From Cenococcum geophilum 1.58 (lineage: Eukaryota > Ascomycota > Dothideomycetes > Gloniales > Gloniaceae), in assembly GCA_001692895.1 (NCBI GenBank), contig KV748179.1:2418001-2482000 (forward strand): a DNA stretch of 64,000 nt, given 5' to 3'. The position numbers and the translations under genes were made by a program. Numbering within the stretch: the stretch's first letter is position 1; every line of letters begins with the position of its first letter. This document shows positions 12,522-24,922 of this stretch, piece after piece. The notes beneath the pieces are model-generated. The model was not told the origin of the DNA, searched no databases, and worked only from the letters and a program-made list of their open reading frames with translations.

Positions 12522-14930
12522 TTGCCCCCCCCCTTCTTGCGGTCGGCCCCCGATCGCCATTACCTTGCGGTAGGGAGATTATAAGGGCTCGTCCCGGAAG
12601 AGGTTCGGAAAGATATTGGAGAGGTGTCGGCATGCCGCTGTATATCATTTATCTATCTAACCCCTGCTTTAAACTCCTGAAAAACCTTAATAAGGGAAAA
12701 ACGTGACTGGAGAAAAGACGCGAGGATTGCTAGGAGACCTATTAGAAGTTTACTAGAAGCATGCTAGTGACTACCTAGGCTAATATAGGGATTTTTATGC
12801 AACTCTGCTTCCAAGCCTTTATGCCGGTCTGTAATTAATTACAAGTGTTATAGGCAATTTGATGTTCCAATATAGTTCTGTAGAACCTTTTGGTATAGGA
12901 TTTGACGTATAGAGCCTTAGCTTGCCGTCGTCTTTAACTGCTAAGATGTGGTCTATAATTCTTTCTTATAATCCTTTTCTTATAATCCTCTGCGTCACTA
13001 ACGCATTGCTCCTACATTTACCCTTAGGCTATTAGATGCGGTTAAGGTATTAATTAGTTAGTTAAAGAGACTTGTCTCTTAAGATTTGGTGCATGTGGTT
13101 TTAAATCTGGTGGTCCTATACCGTATATTTGGCGTAGCTCTACTGCCTAGCAAACAGGGACATTTCGCGATGGCAATTGTAGCTATTATACGATTGTTAA
13201 GAACGTCTATGACGTTGTTCTTTAATACTATAGTATTGTTTTAGGTCTAATTTAACCTATATACGTCTTTGATTTAACGTCTTAATTGCCTTCCCCCGGC
13301 CGCGTAGTTAGTTTTTATAAGGAAGTGATGGTTAAATGACTTATACGCGTGTTTCCTTCCTTCTAAATAGCGCTATTGTAACGGAGTTATATTGGTAAGG
13401 TTGCGGCTATTTACCGGAAGGGTATTGGACGGTGAAGTATAAGGACACCTTTACTCATCGAGTAGCTCCTTTTCCTTAATACTTTACTTTCCTATTATTA
13501 ACCTTCGTCCAATTTTGGACGTATCTTTGATATATTATTAAGATTTTCTTCTTTTCCATTAATAATTTAATATGCCTCTTCGTTCTCCTGCTGACTGCTC
13601 TTTTAAGCAGATTCTATAGCGTATCCTAGCCCTGCCTTTGCATATAAAACCCTAACCTCCGCTAACTCGCAACTAGTGCTGGTCCTACCTAAATGATTTT
13701 GCCTGCACGTCTTTGAAAGACCAGAAATCTAATAACAGGATTCTGGAGGCTTGTAATAAGACGCACTGCGTTAGATCCAATACTTTTAGTCCTTATAATT
13801 AATGCATGCGTACCAAGAGCGGCAGTTGCGTTAAGGTAAGCTTTTCTATTCTTGATAGATTTCCATTGCTAACTTTAAGCTTTAATAGCCTAGGCCTAAG
13901 TGGCGACGTTCCTTTAATGTCCTTAACTACTACATCGCCCGGGCTCTCTCTTATTCTAGCGTAAATGCTAAACAACTTAGCCGAATTTAAGACTATGCTA
14001 CGGCCATCTACACTACCTATAATTCTTAGCAAGCTAGCTAGTAACGCCTAATGCGAGAGTAAGGTTAGTATACTAAGGATAGGGTAAGGGATGGGGGTAA
14101 TGAGAAGAAGGTTGCTATCTACCATAGGAAGGAGTTCGCGTATACGCGTTAAGTTTCAAAAGAGCATAATATAATGCGTTATTAGGTAGGTTACCCTTCG
14201 GATACCTGCCGGATAGGTAACTAACAGTTGCCGTAGTAAGGTCTTAGTAGTTCTAGACTATGCTAGCCAGCTAATGTCTCTGTTCATTCTGGGCTTAAGC
14301 GTGTCTTTATTAACTATAAGCTTACGCCGCAAGAGCTTTGTTGGTATTGGTTTGGACCTAATGTTAGTATTAAGCGTTTAAGAGTCTCTACTCTAGCTAC
14401 ACCTTATCGTCCTGCCCCTGTTTTTATACCTACTCGTACGCCTACTAAGGCATCTAGATCCTATTCTCGTTAGCCATCACTTGGTGGCCCGATGGATACT
14501 AATCCTACTCCTAATGATAAGGCGTAGTGGCTTTTTAGATTGGGCATTTATGGTTTAGACTTTTGGGATTCATTTTTATACATAGTAGCAATTAAGGACC
14601 TCGATTAGGTGCTCGGGAAGGCCTTATAAGGCTTTTAGAAAGGGCTTAGAAGCCCTAGGAATAATGTTCCTAGTATAGATTAATAAATAGGAATGCAATT
14701 CTAGTAAAATACCCTATTAACTCTATACTATGTACGTGAAAAGGCTAAGGACCCGTCCTACCTTAGGCCGTAGCCCTATCCCTATGGTTTCCGGAGCCTA
14801 TCCGTTTCATATCCAATTTAACCTATTTACTCTTTTTACGAGCTTTCTTTATAGGTCGCGATGACACCGTAGTATTAGAGCGCTTTCTGCGACTTATAGA
14901 TTATGGACCTTAGTCCTAATATTTTTTTAG
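12522..14930. other. Unassigned 2.4-kb 3' region of G4
   Basis: No gag-pol motif is visible. A 77-codon minus-strand frame (13799-14032) and, on the plus strand, a frame from about 13571 to 14330 with few stops both look less random than the decayed pol around them. Neither resembles a family I know. It may be an extra 3' reading frame carried by this chromovirus, a captured gene fragment, or an older nested insertion. Confidence 0.4.
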
Positions 14931-17900
14931 AATATCTTTGTAATAATTAAGGTGATCCTCTGGTTCCTATGTAGAGTTCTTAGCGGGCTAGCCTAGCCAT
15001 TTAACTTTAAATTGAAGCTTGTTCTTAATAGACTTATAGCGTAGTATAGCTTTAACCTTATACCGCTTGCCTACTACTTTAGGGTGTTCAATTAGACCTA
15101 GACGAAAGTTCTTTTCCGGCGGTAGTCTATACTATAGCTCTAGTAGGTTTATATAAAACACTAGATGTATATAGGCCATAGATAGGGGTAGCTAGAGACG
15201 ATAGGCTAGCTTACTAATTCGTTCCTTGACTTGGAAGGGACCTAGGTATCTTACATTAAGCTTCTTTAATAGTTAACGGGTTTTGATATTTATTAAACGT
15301 AGTAGAACCTTATCGCCTACTCCGAAATACTTGTCCTGGTGCTTGCGGTTATACTAAAGTCTCTACTACTCTTAGGCATCTTATAGGCTCTACTTTGCAT
15401 ACTTCCATTACTCCTCCCATTCCTAGAGGTATCCTTATACTCTCCAGTAGATGTCCTTAGACTTTCCGGTAGGATCCCATAACTAATTATACGGCCTTAG
15501 CTAGTGATCGTCGGGTATACCATTAAACCCAAATAGTTGAACGCTATAGGCAATCTGGATTGGTGCATACTTATGCAATATATATTGCTTTAAATTGTAA
15601 GCGTACTCCGCGTACGGAAGTAGCTTACACTAGTTATCTTGCTAATAGTTTAAATACATCCATAGGTAAGACTTTAGTTCCTAGTTCTGGCGTTCTATTT
15701 GCCCATCCATTTGCGGGTGAAAAGCCGTACTATACTGGTGGTCTATCTTTAAATGGAAGCATAGATCCGACCAGTACTAACTTATAAAGACGCTACCCCT
15801 ATTAGTAATAATGGAGTGCGGCTAATCTACTTTAAGAAAGCATTTCTCCTTAATTAGGTTAGTAAGCTCTTATACGTTAATCGTCTTATTAATGGGAAGG
15901 TATTAGACGTACTTTAAAAACCTATTAATAAGTACGAGGACTAAATCGTATATTTGTCCTTAGCTATCTTTAGATAGCGGGAGATCCGTAATAAAGTTTA
16001 TGGCGTAATATTACTATAGCTTACTAGCGGGGGGAACTAATTTAAGTAGACCCCATAGCTTATACCTGCGGATCTTATATACTTGACACTTCTTACAATA
16101 GCTAATATACTCCTTTGCTTCCTAATTAAGCCTTGGCCAATAGTATTTACGCTAAAGTAATTCTACTGTCTTTGCTTAACTATAGTGGCCGCCTAAAGGA
16201 TTATCGTAATTCTTTATAAGAATCTTCTGTCGTAGATTTACTTCTTATAGTACCCAAACCTTACCACCTTTACGTAGTAGGCCCATCGGGTCTAGTTCCC
16301 AATAGTAGCGCCTAGCAGCTTCCTTTCCGTTACGTTTCCGGTCTACTTCCGTATTAAGAATGGCATAGGAAGCGTCCCTCCATTATACCTCACGGATGAA
16401 ATCCGTTAACCCTTTAGATAGTTCCTGGGTGAAAGCTATTTTATCCTATACTGCTCTAAGTACAAGACTAGATAGTACCATGGATCTTGCAACTCTTCGA
16501 TACGCATACGTTAGGAAGGCCGCTACGAGGTTAAAGTCCTTTAGTTATTACAGGGCTCCGAGTTCCGATTACTCTATAGCTTCACTATTTATTTAAGGGG
16601 ATAGCTCAGCAATTAGAGATGGTGTATTACTAGGTTCTAAGAATATATCAGGGACGTCCTGTCTAGGTATATTCGGACCCTTATCGGCAATAAACCGGGT
16701 ACTAGCCGGAACGTTAGTAGAAACTAATAGGGCTTACACCGCCTAAGACTTAGTGCATAGAGCTATAGGTACTTAAGCATCCCACACCCGGAGCTTGTTC
16801 TGTAATATAGGGAGTAAGATATCTATTATCTGTTTTCCTTCTCCCATTTTAAAGCCTTTGGCATAGTCTGGCCGTCATAATAGTCTATTAGTAGGGTTAT
16901 TTTCCCCTAGCTTATATTCAATCTTAAAATTAAATTACGTAAGCTCCTCTACCTATTTAGCTTGTCGAGGTATAAGCTCCTTCGTAGTTATAAAATAGCG
17001 TAGATTATAGTAATCTAAGAGTATACGAGTGGTATAGCTTACGTGCTTAAGGTAGTGTCGCCACTATTTAAAGCAGTCGACTATAGCTAGCAGTTCCTTA
17101 TCGTGGGTATAATACCTAACTTTAGGTCCCTAGAATTTTCTACTATAAAATACTACTAGTCTTTAATAGAGCTGGGTAGCGTCTAGATACCTATTAGGTT
17201 ATAATAGGATACCAACAAAGGCAAAATTCGATGCATTAGTAATCATTATTAATAGCTAATTTGGGTCAAAATGCCGTAGTAATAGAGCTTCTATAAACTT
17301 TACGCGAAGTTCCCAGAAGGCCTCCTAAACCTTTCCGGGCCATAACCATAGCTTATACCATTTAGTTAGTCCCTTCTTAATTTTCTTCCTTACCGCCTTT
17401 AAGCTTTTTGCTCCTTAGGTTAGGTCTTAGGAAGCTTTCGCAATATAGTTAAATAGGTATCAGGTGACGTCCGAGTAGTTATAGATAAAGCGCCTATAGA
17501 AATTGGTAAAGCCTAGGAACACTTAAATATCCTAATAGCTCTTTAGCTCTGGCCACTCCTAAATCGTCTACACCCGTACTAGGTCTATAACTACACCTAT
17601 AAACGTTATAATATAACCTAGGAACTTAACCTGCTTAGTATTAAAGACATACTTTAACGCCTTAGCGTAGAGGCCCTAATTATCTAAACGTTCCAGCACT
17701 TCGCGGACGTGTTATTTATGTTAATCCTTATCTTCTAAGTAGATCAAGATGTTATCTAAATAGATAACGCATATACGGTTGACTAGTCCCCCTAAGGCTC
17801 TGTAAATATACAATTAGAATGTCGCAGGCGTATTAACTAGCCTAAAAGGCATCACTAGATACTTAAAGTGGCCGTATCAGGTCTTAAAAGCGGTCTTTTA

Positions 17901-20900
17901 CTTATCCCCTTCTTTAATACGGAGCCTATAGTAGGCGTCTCGTAGATCTAGCTTCGTGAAGATCTTCGCCCTAAATAGTTAATCCAGCATTTCACTAACC
18001 AGTAGTAGTGGGTAACGGTTCTTAATTGTAATCTTATTAAGACCGCGATAGTCTACGCATAGCCTTATAGTTCTATTTGGTTTTGGGATAAAGAGGATCG
18101 GTATACCTAACGGCGACTTACTAGGCCGGATCCACCCCTTTTCTAGTGACCCATTAAGGTACTCCCGTAGGATCTTAAGCTCTTTACGCGAGAGGTTATA
18201 GATAGGAAGGTTCGGCAGTTATTTGCCTTCTTTTAGATTAATTACATAATTATACTCTAAGTTCTGCGGTAGGACTTTTACTCTTCTGCCCGAAAATACC
18301 CTTAGTAAGTCCCTTAGGCCTACTAGGATATTTAATAAATTAGGGTCGCGTTTATCCTTCGCGTTATTATTAGGTAGGTCCCAGAGCTCCCTTAAAATGC
18401 TCGCGGGCAGCGTCGTGCGCTATAATAGTTACTCGTATATGGTTGCCACCGTACGTTAAACCGTTTTATGCGGTAGCTAGTAGAGGGTAGGGAACTCCTT
18501 AACACAGCGTTTAAGGTGCCGTAGTATGCTCTCCGCATATTACTTAAGCTAGAGTAATCCGTAGCGGTTAAAGTATCTTATAAGATCCTTAAGATCGCCG
18601 CCTCCCTGCAATATCTCCGCGACCTATCCAGTAGTTCCCTATAGGGTCTCCATTATAGAGGGGTTATTACCTATACTAGGCTCTATACCTATCTTGCTAC
18701 TAAATAGGGGTTGGATCTGATACTCCTTTAGGTATAGAGCGTATACTATTTCGCCTAGGGCTACATTCTCTAAGATGTCCTTTAGGCTTATTAGTAATAT
18801 GCGCCCTTCTAAATCTTTATTGTTCCACTATTTAAAGGCTCTAGTTTTAAAGCGTATCTTAGGATCTGCTTCCGCTAGCTAAGGGTATTTAAGGATAAAG
18901 TCGTAACCTACGAAGTTAGCCGCCTAGAAGGGTTACGGGCCGACTACCTTAGTGCAGTTATATATGTCGGCTACTAACACTATAAGCTTATAGGCACTGT
19001 GTAGTTTGATCCAATACTTATCTAGGAAGCCTATAATAGGCTTCCGCTACCTTTACAATAGGATAAGTTTATACTCTTTTACCAAATTATATTATATAAG
19101 ATTAATTTTAGCGCCGCTGTCGTATAGTGCTTAAAACTGTCGTACCTTACCCATAGGGAGTGTTATTTTTAGCTTAACAGTAATATAGAGAGTCTCTCCT
19201 TCTATATCTTGCCCTAGTTATAGCCGGAAGAGGTCTACGACTAGGGCTTTTCTTTTTTTAGATCGTTAGTGTAGTTATCGCCCTGCTTATTTTTCCAATA
19301 GGATCTGCCTCTGGAGTTTTCTCTTAACTTCTTAGAGTGTTTCTGTAAAGGTGCCGGACGGGTATTAGGTTGGCCCTAGGAGTCTTTCCCGTTATTTAAG
19401 GTTCCTAACTTTAACCCTTCTGAAGTTCTCTTTAAGAACGGCTTCTTTAAAGGTTAGGTCTACCCTACGTTACTACTAGAGTACCCGCGCTTTTAGTAAC
19501 CCCCCGGCTTCCTACCGGAAGAGGTCTGGTTCCTTACCGTATCCTCAGCATTTAGAACCGCTCGTTCAAAATCCGCATATGCGGTAATCCACGGTAGGGC
19601 TCCTACGCGCTTTATTTCGTCACAAATTACTAGCTTAATTTTAGCCTAGATAAATCCAATTTTCTTTTTCTTATAGACGCTGCCGTCCTTATTTTTAAAG
19701 GGCTTTGGATTTATCTGTTAAGTACAAGTTTCTACGAAGTTTATAAACTAGCGGAAGTCTTAACGGTTTAGCTACGTACTATTCCAGAATTGTTCTATAT
19801 TATTATATTATACGACATACGGATCTTAGGTCTAACCCTTTAGGAAGGTCTATAACTATAGCCATATTATAATTTGCTCTTTATTAAGTTAATTAAGCGC
19901 GATCTAGTTTAGCAATTAGTTTTTAATCTTGCTAATAATCCAGTGTGTACGCTCTTTGGTATTATCTTATATTATTAGCATCTTAAAGAAGTTGTCTACC
20001 TTATAAACCCAATCGTCTAGCTATTAGGCGTTGGGTCTATAACAAAGTTCTAGACTATTAGAGGCCTTAGCCAGTTAGTCTATATCCTTTTTCTATTTAT
20101 TGCGTAGGTGCCTCTCTAAGTCTTCTATACCTCCTTAGGTAGGTACTAGGTAGCCCCTAGGAAGCCCTTAGCCTTAACTAGGTTATAAAAGAATTTATCT
20201 AGCTTAGATTAGACCCTACTAGATCTGGATTTACCCTTAGAGGGTTCTAATATATTTATTAGTGGCTTCCTCCCGCATGGCTTCCGAGAGCCTTGCAATA
20301 GCTTCCCAATATCTATCTTAAAGGAGATTGGTATAGGGCTCTTAACCTTCCAAACTTAGGCCTAGGGAGGCTCCTACTATAGAGGTAGTGTTGGTACTAG
20401 TAGCTAGTATAGGCTTCCTAACGGGGCTCGGGTCTTAAGTTAGTAATTAGCTTAGATTACCTAAAGGGGTAGGCCTACTTAGCTTGTAAGCAGTCTATAT
20501 ACCACTACTATGCCGATTATAGGCTGGTGGTCTTCCGGGAGGGTTCCGGTTGGTTCCCTGGTCGGATACATTAGTGTATTCCTCTGGCATTTTTAGCTTA
20601 GGGGAAGATCTTAAAGTCGCCTCTAGCGCTTAATCTTCCAATTAGCCTAGGTAGGGCCAGAGGGGTTCCGGCTGCTTTTTAGCAGTATTACAACCGTTGT
20701 AGAGGGTGTCTATATTTTCCTTAGCGTTGCCGGTAACTATAGGTGTGCAAGAGTCTTCGAGCTCCTGGAGTATCTAGGTATTGGGGCTCGTTCGGCCGTT
20801 TTGCCTAAAGGGTTATATTATCGCAATCTCTCACTATCGGAGGGACCTTTCTGCCTTTGCGCGACGGCTTTCTATAAGGTATCCGTGGAGTTTCTATTTA
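14930..20900 (-). pseudogene. G4 gag-pol remnant with C-terminal chromodomain
   Basis: The chromodomain is readable at about 14949-15014 (QFKVKWLG, stop, PAKNST, stop, EPEDHL). Both stops are TAG; the second sits where Trp is expected, a G-to-A change on a TGG codon. Integrase lies at about 15250-16300, RNase H at about 16900-17300, and the RT active site YLDN (YLDD expected) at 17751-17762 within IYLDNILIY. Gag and protease extend toward 20900. Stops of TAA/TAG type occur throughout, so this is not expressed as a protein. Family assignment rests on the order IN-chromodomain at the 3' end. Confidence 0.8.
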
Positions 20901-21011
20901 GGTCGTCACGAGATTTTAAGGGAGGATGGTGGTTATAAACAAATAATATAAACAAATAATCTGGTCCTTAAAGCCGACTGCCCTTCTAAAAAAGAGTAGG
21001 AAGGATTTAAA

Positions 21012-21226
21012 TATAAGGGGATTTTATAGACAGGGGGCTATAAGGACACGATTAGAATAAGATAGATTGGTAAGAGAGACGAATCCTTAAGGAGGTAAGG
21101 CCTCTAGGATCGTGGAGACTATATACTACGGGCACGTGCCTTTGGCACGTGACTGGCGACCATCTAAGGGGCGTCCGGGGGTTGTCCTGAGGGCAACCTA
21201 AGGTGTCCGCAATAATATCCCTTACA
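21012..21226 (-). repeat. 5' LTR of chromovirus G4
   Basis: 215 bp, TATAAGGGG..CCCTTACA, pairing with 12307-12521. The first bases are the RIP form of TGTGAGGGG. Both CACGTG boxes are kept. It is followed by ACTAT (21227-21231), the target-site copy. Confidence 0.9.
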
Positions 21227-21231
21227 ACTAT

Positions 21232-24200
21232 CTATTAATGCCTTAAACTATTAATCTTACCACTTTACTTATAAATTTAGGTGTTGTTCTTAAATTCCTT
21301 TAAGGGTCTAAGGCTCTACTACTAGCTCCCTTTAGTCCCGTAGGCCTCTACTTTTCCTAACTATTAGCTGCTTAATCCTTATATACTTAGCTTACTCTTT
21401 AGCCAATACTTAGTTCGCTTTTTGTCTTTAATATACTATAGACACGTGTTCTCTAGGCATTTCCACTACTATTATCCGTCTAAGTATTCTTCTATAAGGA
21501 ATCTTCCTAGTTAAAATATTAAATCCCCTTCCTCTTAGACTTCTGCTAGATACCATCTATATATATATTTAGCATTCCTGTATTATTGCTTATCTGTTAT
21601 TTAATATATCCTTATAGAGTATTTCCGATTCTTTTCCTTTGGATTCTTATATATCTTATATATATCGTCTATATATACAATCTATAATAACGTATAGTGC
21701 GCTAGGTGCTTTAGTGTGACGGCACTAGGGCTCATTACCTAGTCAGGGGTTCGTCTAAGGGCTTGGCGCCTCAACAAGTACATAGCACGTCTCTCCCTCC
21801 TGTACATACCTCTCCTTCTTCTCCTCAGCTTAATATCTTCGTAATACAGCATTCGTTCGCTTCATCTTGCAAGCATTTGTTCAAGTCTCTGTCGAGACAT
21901 TTGTTCAATAGTTCGAGCCGTCACACTAGGTGCTTTAGGTTAACTCTTAGCTCGTCTTTATCCTTAAGTTTAAACCTCTATTATGCTAATTTAAATGTTA
22001 TGACTTTATTCGCAGGTACTAAGATACGTCTCTTACTTCTCTAGTCCTCTAATTATTCCTTTAGATCCTTTAATATTATAATTAAGGCTCCTTTAATATA
22101 AGTTATAGCCTTCTCTATAATTAGGTGGTTTTAGATAACTTTCTTATCTAACTATATATAGAAATCTTCCTACTTATTGTTATGCCTCTGCCTATACCAC
22201 TTTTAATATAGCTGCTAGAGTGTATACGGCTTATCCATAAGGAAGTATCTTCTTATTACTGCGTCGTAACAGCTCTTTATATGTTGTTCCTTAAACCTAG
22301 TAGGAATCCCTAGATCCTCTTTGTTTTCTAGTTTAATAAGCCACTTAGCTCTTAGTATACCTATCCTAGGCCTATTAGTGATTCTTTATACTAGTACTCT
22401 GTCCTTTATACGTCCTAATATACTAGATCTCTTATCTAGTTTTTGTTCTTGCTATACGATAATTCTTTGCCTAAATTCTTTTATAGTTTCTTTTGGTTTA
22501 CGTCTTGCACTTAAATCCTTAAAGTTCTCTTACTTCTTAATCTTAGTATTAACTTTTCGGTCTTTAGTCTGAATACTATATTTTACTAATAAGTCCTCTA
22601 GGTCTATATATTTGTCTCCTAGTTTAATTACTGTTTATACTACAGATTCTCTAATCTATAAAGAAGCTCCTTACCTCTTATCTATAGGTGTCCTAATTTA
22701 TACTCTAAATTCTTAGCCCCTTAAATTCTTTAATTCTAAGCTTACTTCTAACTTAAGCTTAGCTCTAGCCTTAGTCTAACTAGGCTTACTTAGTGTTCTT
22801 ATCTTGTCTTAAGAGTCTTAAATCTCACTTATCTCGTCTTGAGAGTCTTATACCCTTAGGAAACTTCGTCCTAAGCTTATTTATATATTACTAAACTAAG
22901 CTACTGCTCTGCTCTATCGGTTTTCGTCCGTTATAGGTCCTTAAGCTTACCTTATCTCGTCTTAAGAATCTTAAGCCTTTGGCCTTTTGCCTTTATTAAG
23001 TGCCAAAGTGGTTTACTATCCTACTTCTCTTATGTCTCGTAAAGCGATAGATATTGTGTCTAGTGGGGTCTTAATCCCTACTAATGTTCCCTATTTTGTA
23101 GTGGAATTATCCTCTACCTCTAGTATAATATCTTTAAGGTCTACTCGCTCCTAGTAAGCGGCCCTTATTACCTCATTATTACGGAATGTTTTGCCTACGT
23201 TAAATTTATCGTCCTTAATATCCGATTTATAAACTAGTTCATTAGTTCCTCTATATCCTATAGGTACTAGCTCCTATAGCTAGTAGCTTATACCGTACTT
23301 AGCGTCTTTATAAATTTGGCATGCGTTATTATAACAAAACGCGAAACTTCGGATTAAACATTCCTTTGTTCCTCGTAGTACACTATTATCCCTTTATACA
23401 TATATATCTTCTACTAGTTAGGTTCCCTTTATTGTATAGTAACTCTAACTATCTTTATAATCCCTCGCAAAATGACACTATTTTCCGTAATTTATATAAG
23501 CTCCATCTTTAAACCATTAACTTTGCTATAGAGTCCGCCTAAACGTCTTCTACTACTAAGATCCCTGGTTTAGCCTCTGCTCTTTAGTCCTATAATTACT
23601 AGATCCTTAACCTCTAGGTTTTTACAGTTTCTTACTTTATCTCTTATAGGCTTCTTTAGTACTACTTAGGTCCATTAGCTCTGCGCTATACTATAGTTTT
23701 TAACTTAGCTTCTATTATTGCGTACTCTACGCCTTATATAACTATAGAACTCTATCCTAACCTCTCTTAGCCTATTTCCTTTGGTAGATCTAATTATTAA
23801 TCTTAATCGCCTAATCTATTAATTCCCTTAGGGTGTCCGCATCTTCTATTAGGATAATTGCGTCCTAAACTTTAGCCTTAAGTCCCTGTTTATACTGTGC
23901 CATAAGCGCCCTATTATTCCACTTAACTTATATTACTAATGTCTAAAACTACATTATATACTTAATTATTAAGGTTTATTACGTAATATTTTAGAGTTTT
24001 CTTTCCGCCGTAGTTACTGCCTTTAGGTCTCTAAACATTTATATAAGTCGCTCTACAAATCCGTTCTAGCTTAAGAATATAAACCGTACCTCTTAGTTAG
24101 TAGTTGTTATGCTATTCGCTTATATCTCTATAAAGTAAGGCTCGAACTATTTAAGTGCTCTTCCTATTAAGAATAGTCCTATATAGGCTATTTAATCTAT

Positions 24201-24547
24201 AGGTATTACTAGCTTCGCTCCCTCCTGCGCTACCTTAAAGTGCATTTACGTAAGGAATCCTTTAAGCTTTAATCTCTCTCCTAAGTATCTTTTAATTGAT
24301 AGTAACTTAACCTTTGCTGCGCCTATCCCGTTAATCCTATTTTCTAATATTACATTATTTTCTATTAACTAGTTAACTATCTCTTATAGTTGTCTAACCG
24401 TTATAGGTTGCTATAAGTTAGTGTCTGCTATACTAGTATCGTTACCTAATCTTAAAGTAGTTGCCGCCATTAATGGCATTATAGCTAGTACTTTTAGTGG
24501 TATATTATTCGACTCTCTATACTAATACTATAACTAGGTAGTAATTG
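21232..24547 (-). pseudogene. G2 gag and gag-protease linker remnant
   Basis: Minus-strand gag begins near 24500. A nucleocapsid zinc knuckle is readable at about 23450-23515 (AYINYGK, stop, CHFARDYKD, from a CX2CX4HX4C motif whose Cys codons became Tyr). Between the knuckle and the protease lies an unusually long ~2.2 kb segment, also present after the knuckle of the right-end copy (62000-64000). It contains short imperfect repeats coding DSQDE-like residues. Plus-strand open frames at 21763-22044 and 22321-22572 are antisense shadows of this segment. Confidence 0.7.
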
Positions 24548-24922
24548 TATAACGGAACCTTATAGCAAGAACTACGGTGGGTCCTATTATTAGGCTAGGT
24601 GTGTAGGAAATATAGGTATAGAGGTTAATAACGTAATAATAACTGGTGGAGTGGTTGCCTAATAGATTAACTCTAATTATATTCTGAGAATTACTATAAG
24701 GAAGGAACTATCTAGGTAGGGACTAAGGGTCCTTAAATACACAACCGTACTCCTATAAAATCCTCCTTATACGTAATATATAGTATATTATATAACCTTA
24801 GTTACCATTCCTCGTTATATAGTTCTATCGGCTCCATCCTAGACCGTGCTTAAATCAACTAACTAGCTTCTTTTGTCTCTTCTCTAAGTAGTCGTAATAT
24901 CGTACTTAAAGCGTCCGTAATA
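24548..24922 (-). repeat. 5' LTR of gypsy element G2
   Basis: 375 bp, TATAACGGAACC..GCGTCCGTAATA, aligned to 7899-8324 but about 50 bp shorter because an AT-rich segment is missing. Followed by TTGCT (24923-24927), the target-site copy. Confidence 0.85.

Larger units (their letters stand above)
12307..21226 (-). mobile_element. Chromodomain gypsy element G4, nested in G2; TSD ACTAT
   Basis: 8.9-kb minus-strand LTR retrotransposon with 215-bp LTRs and a perfect 5-bp TSD ACTAT (12302-12306, 21227-21231). It interrupts the protease of G2 between the codons for the catalytic Asp-Ser and the Gly that follows. RT and a C-terminal chromodomain place it in the chromovirus branch of Ty3/gypsy. Unusually, about 2.4 kb without recognisable pol sequence lies between the chromodomain and the polypurine tract. 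Confidence 0.9.
7899..24922 (-). mobile_element. Gypsy element G2, split by nested element G4; TSD TTGCT
   Basis: Full-length but RIP-killed minus-strand gypsy element bounded by LTRs 7899-8324 and 24548-24922. A perfect 5-bp target-site duplication TTGCT lies at 7894-7898 and 24923-24927. Its own sequence is 7899-12306 plus 21232-24922, about 8.1 kb. The remainder is nested element G4. A second member of the family lies in the opposite orientation at 60388-64000. The TSD still matches, and the flanks on both sides read as one older gypsy element (G3). Confidence 0.9.

Noticed and set aside
12407..12706. 99-codon plus-strand frame
   Set aside because: Covers the G4 LTR and adjacent purine tract in the antisense direction; GC-rich LTR sequence, no protein features.
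22321..22572. Open frame on plus strand, similar to 62872-63108 on minus, as a conserved gene
   Set aside because: Both are antisense to the same gag-linker segment of two members of one gypsy family; similarity follows from the family.
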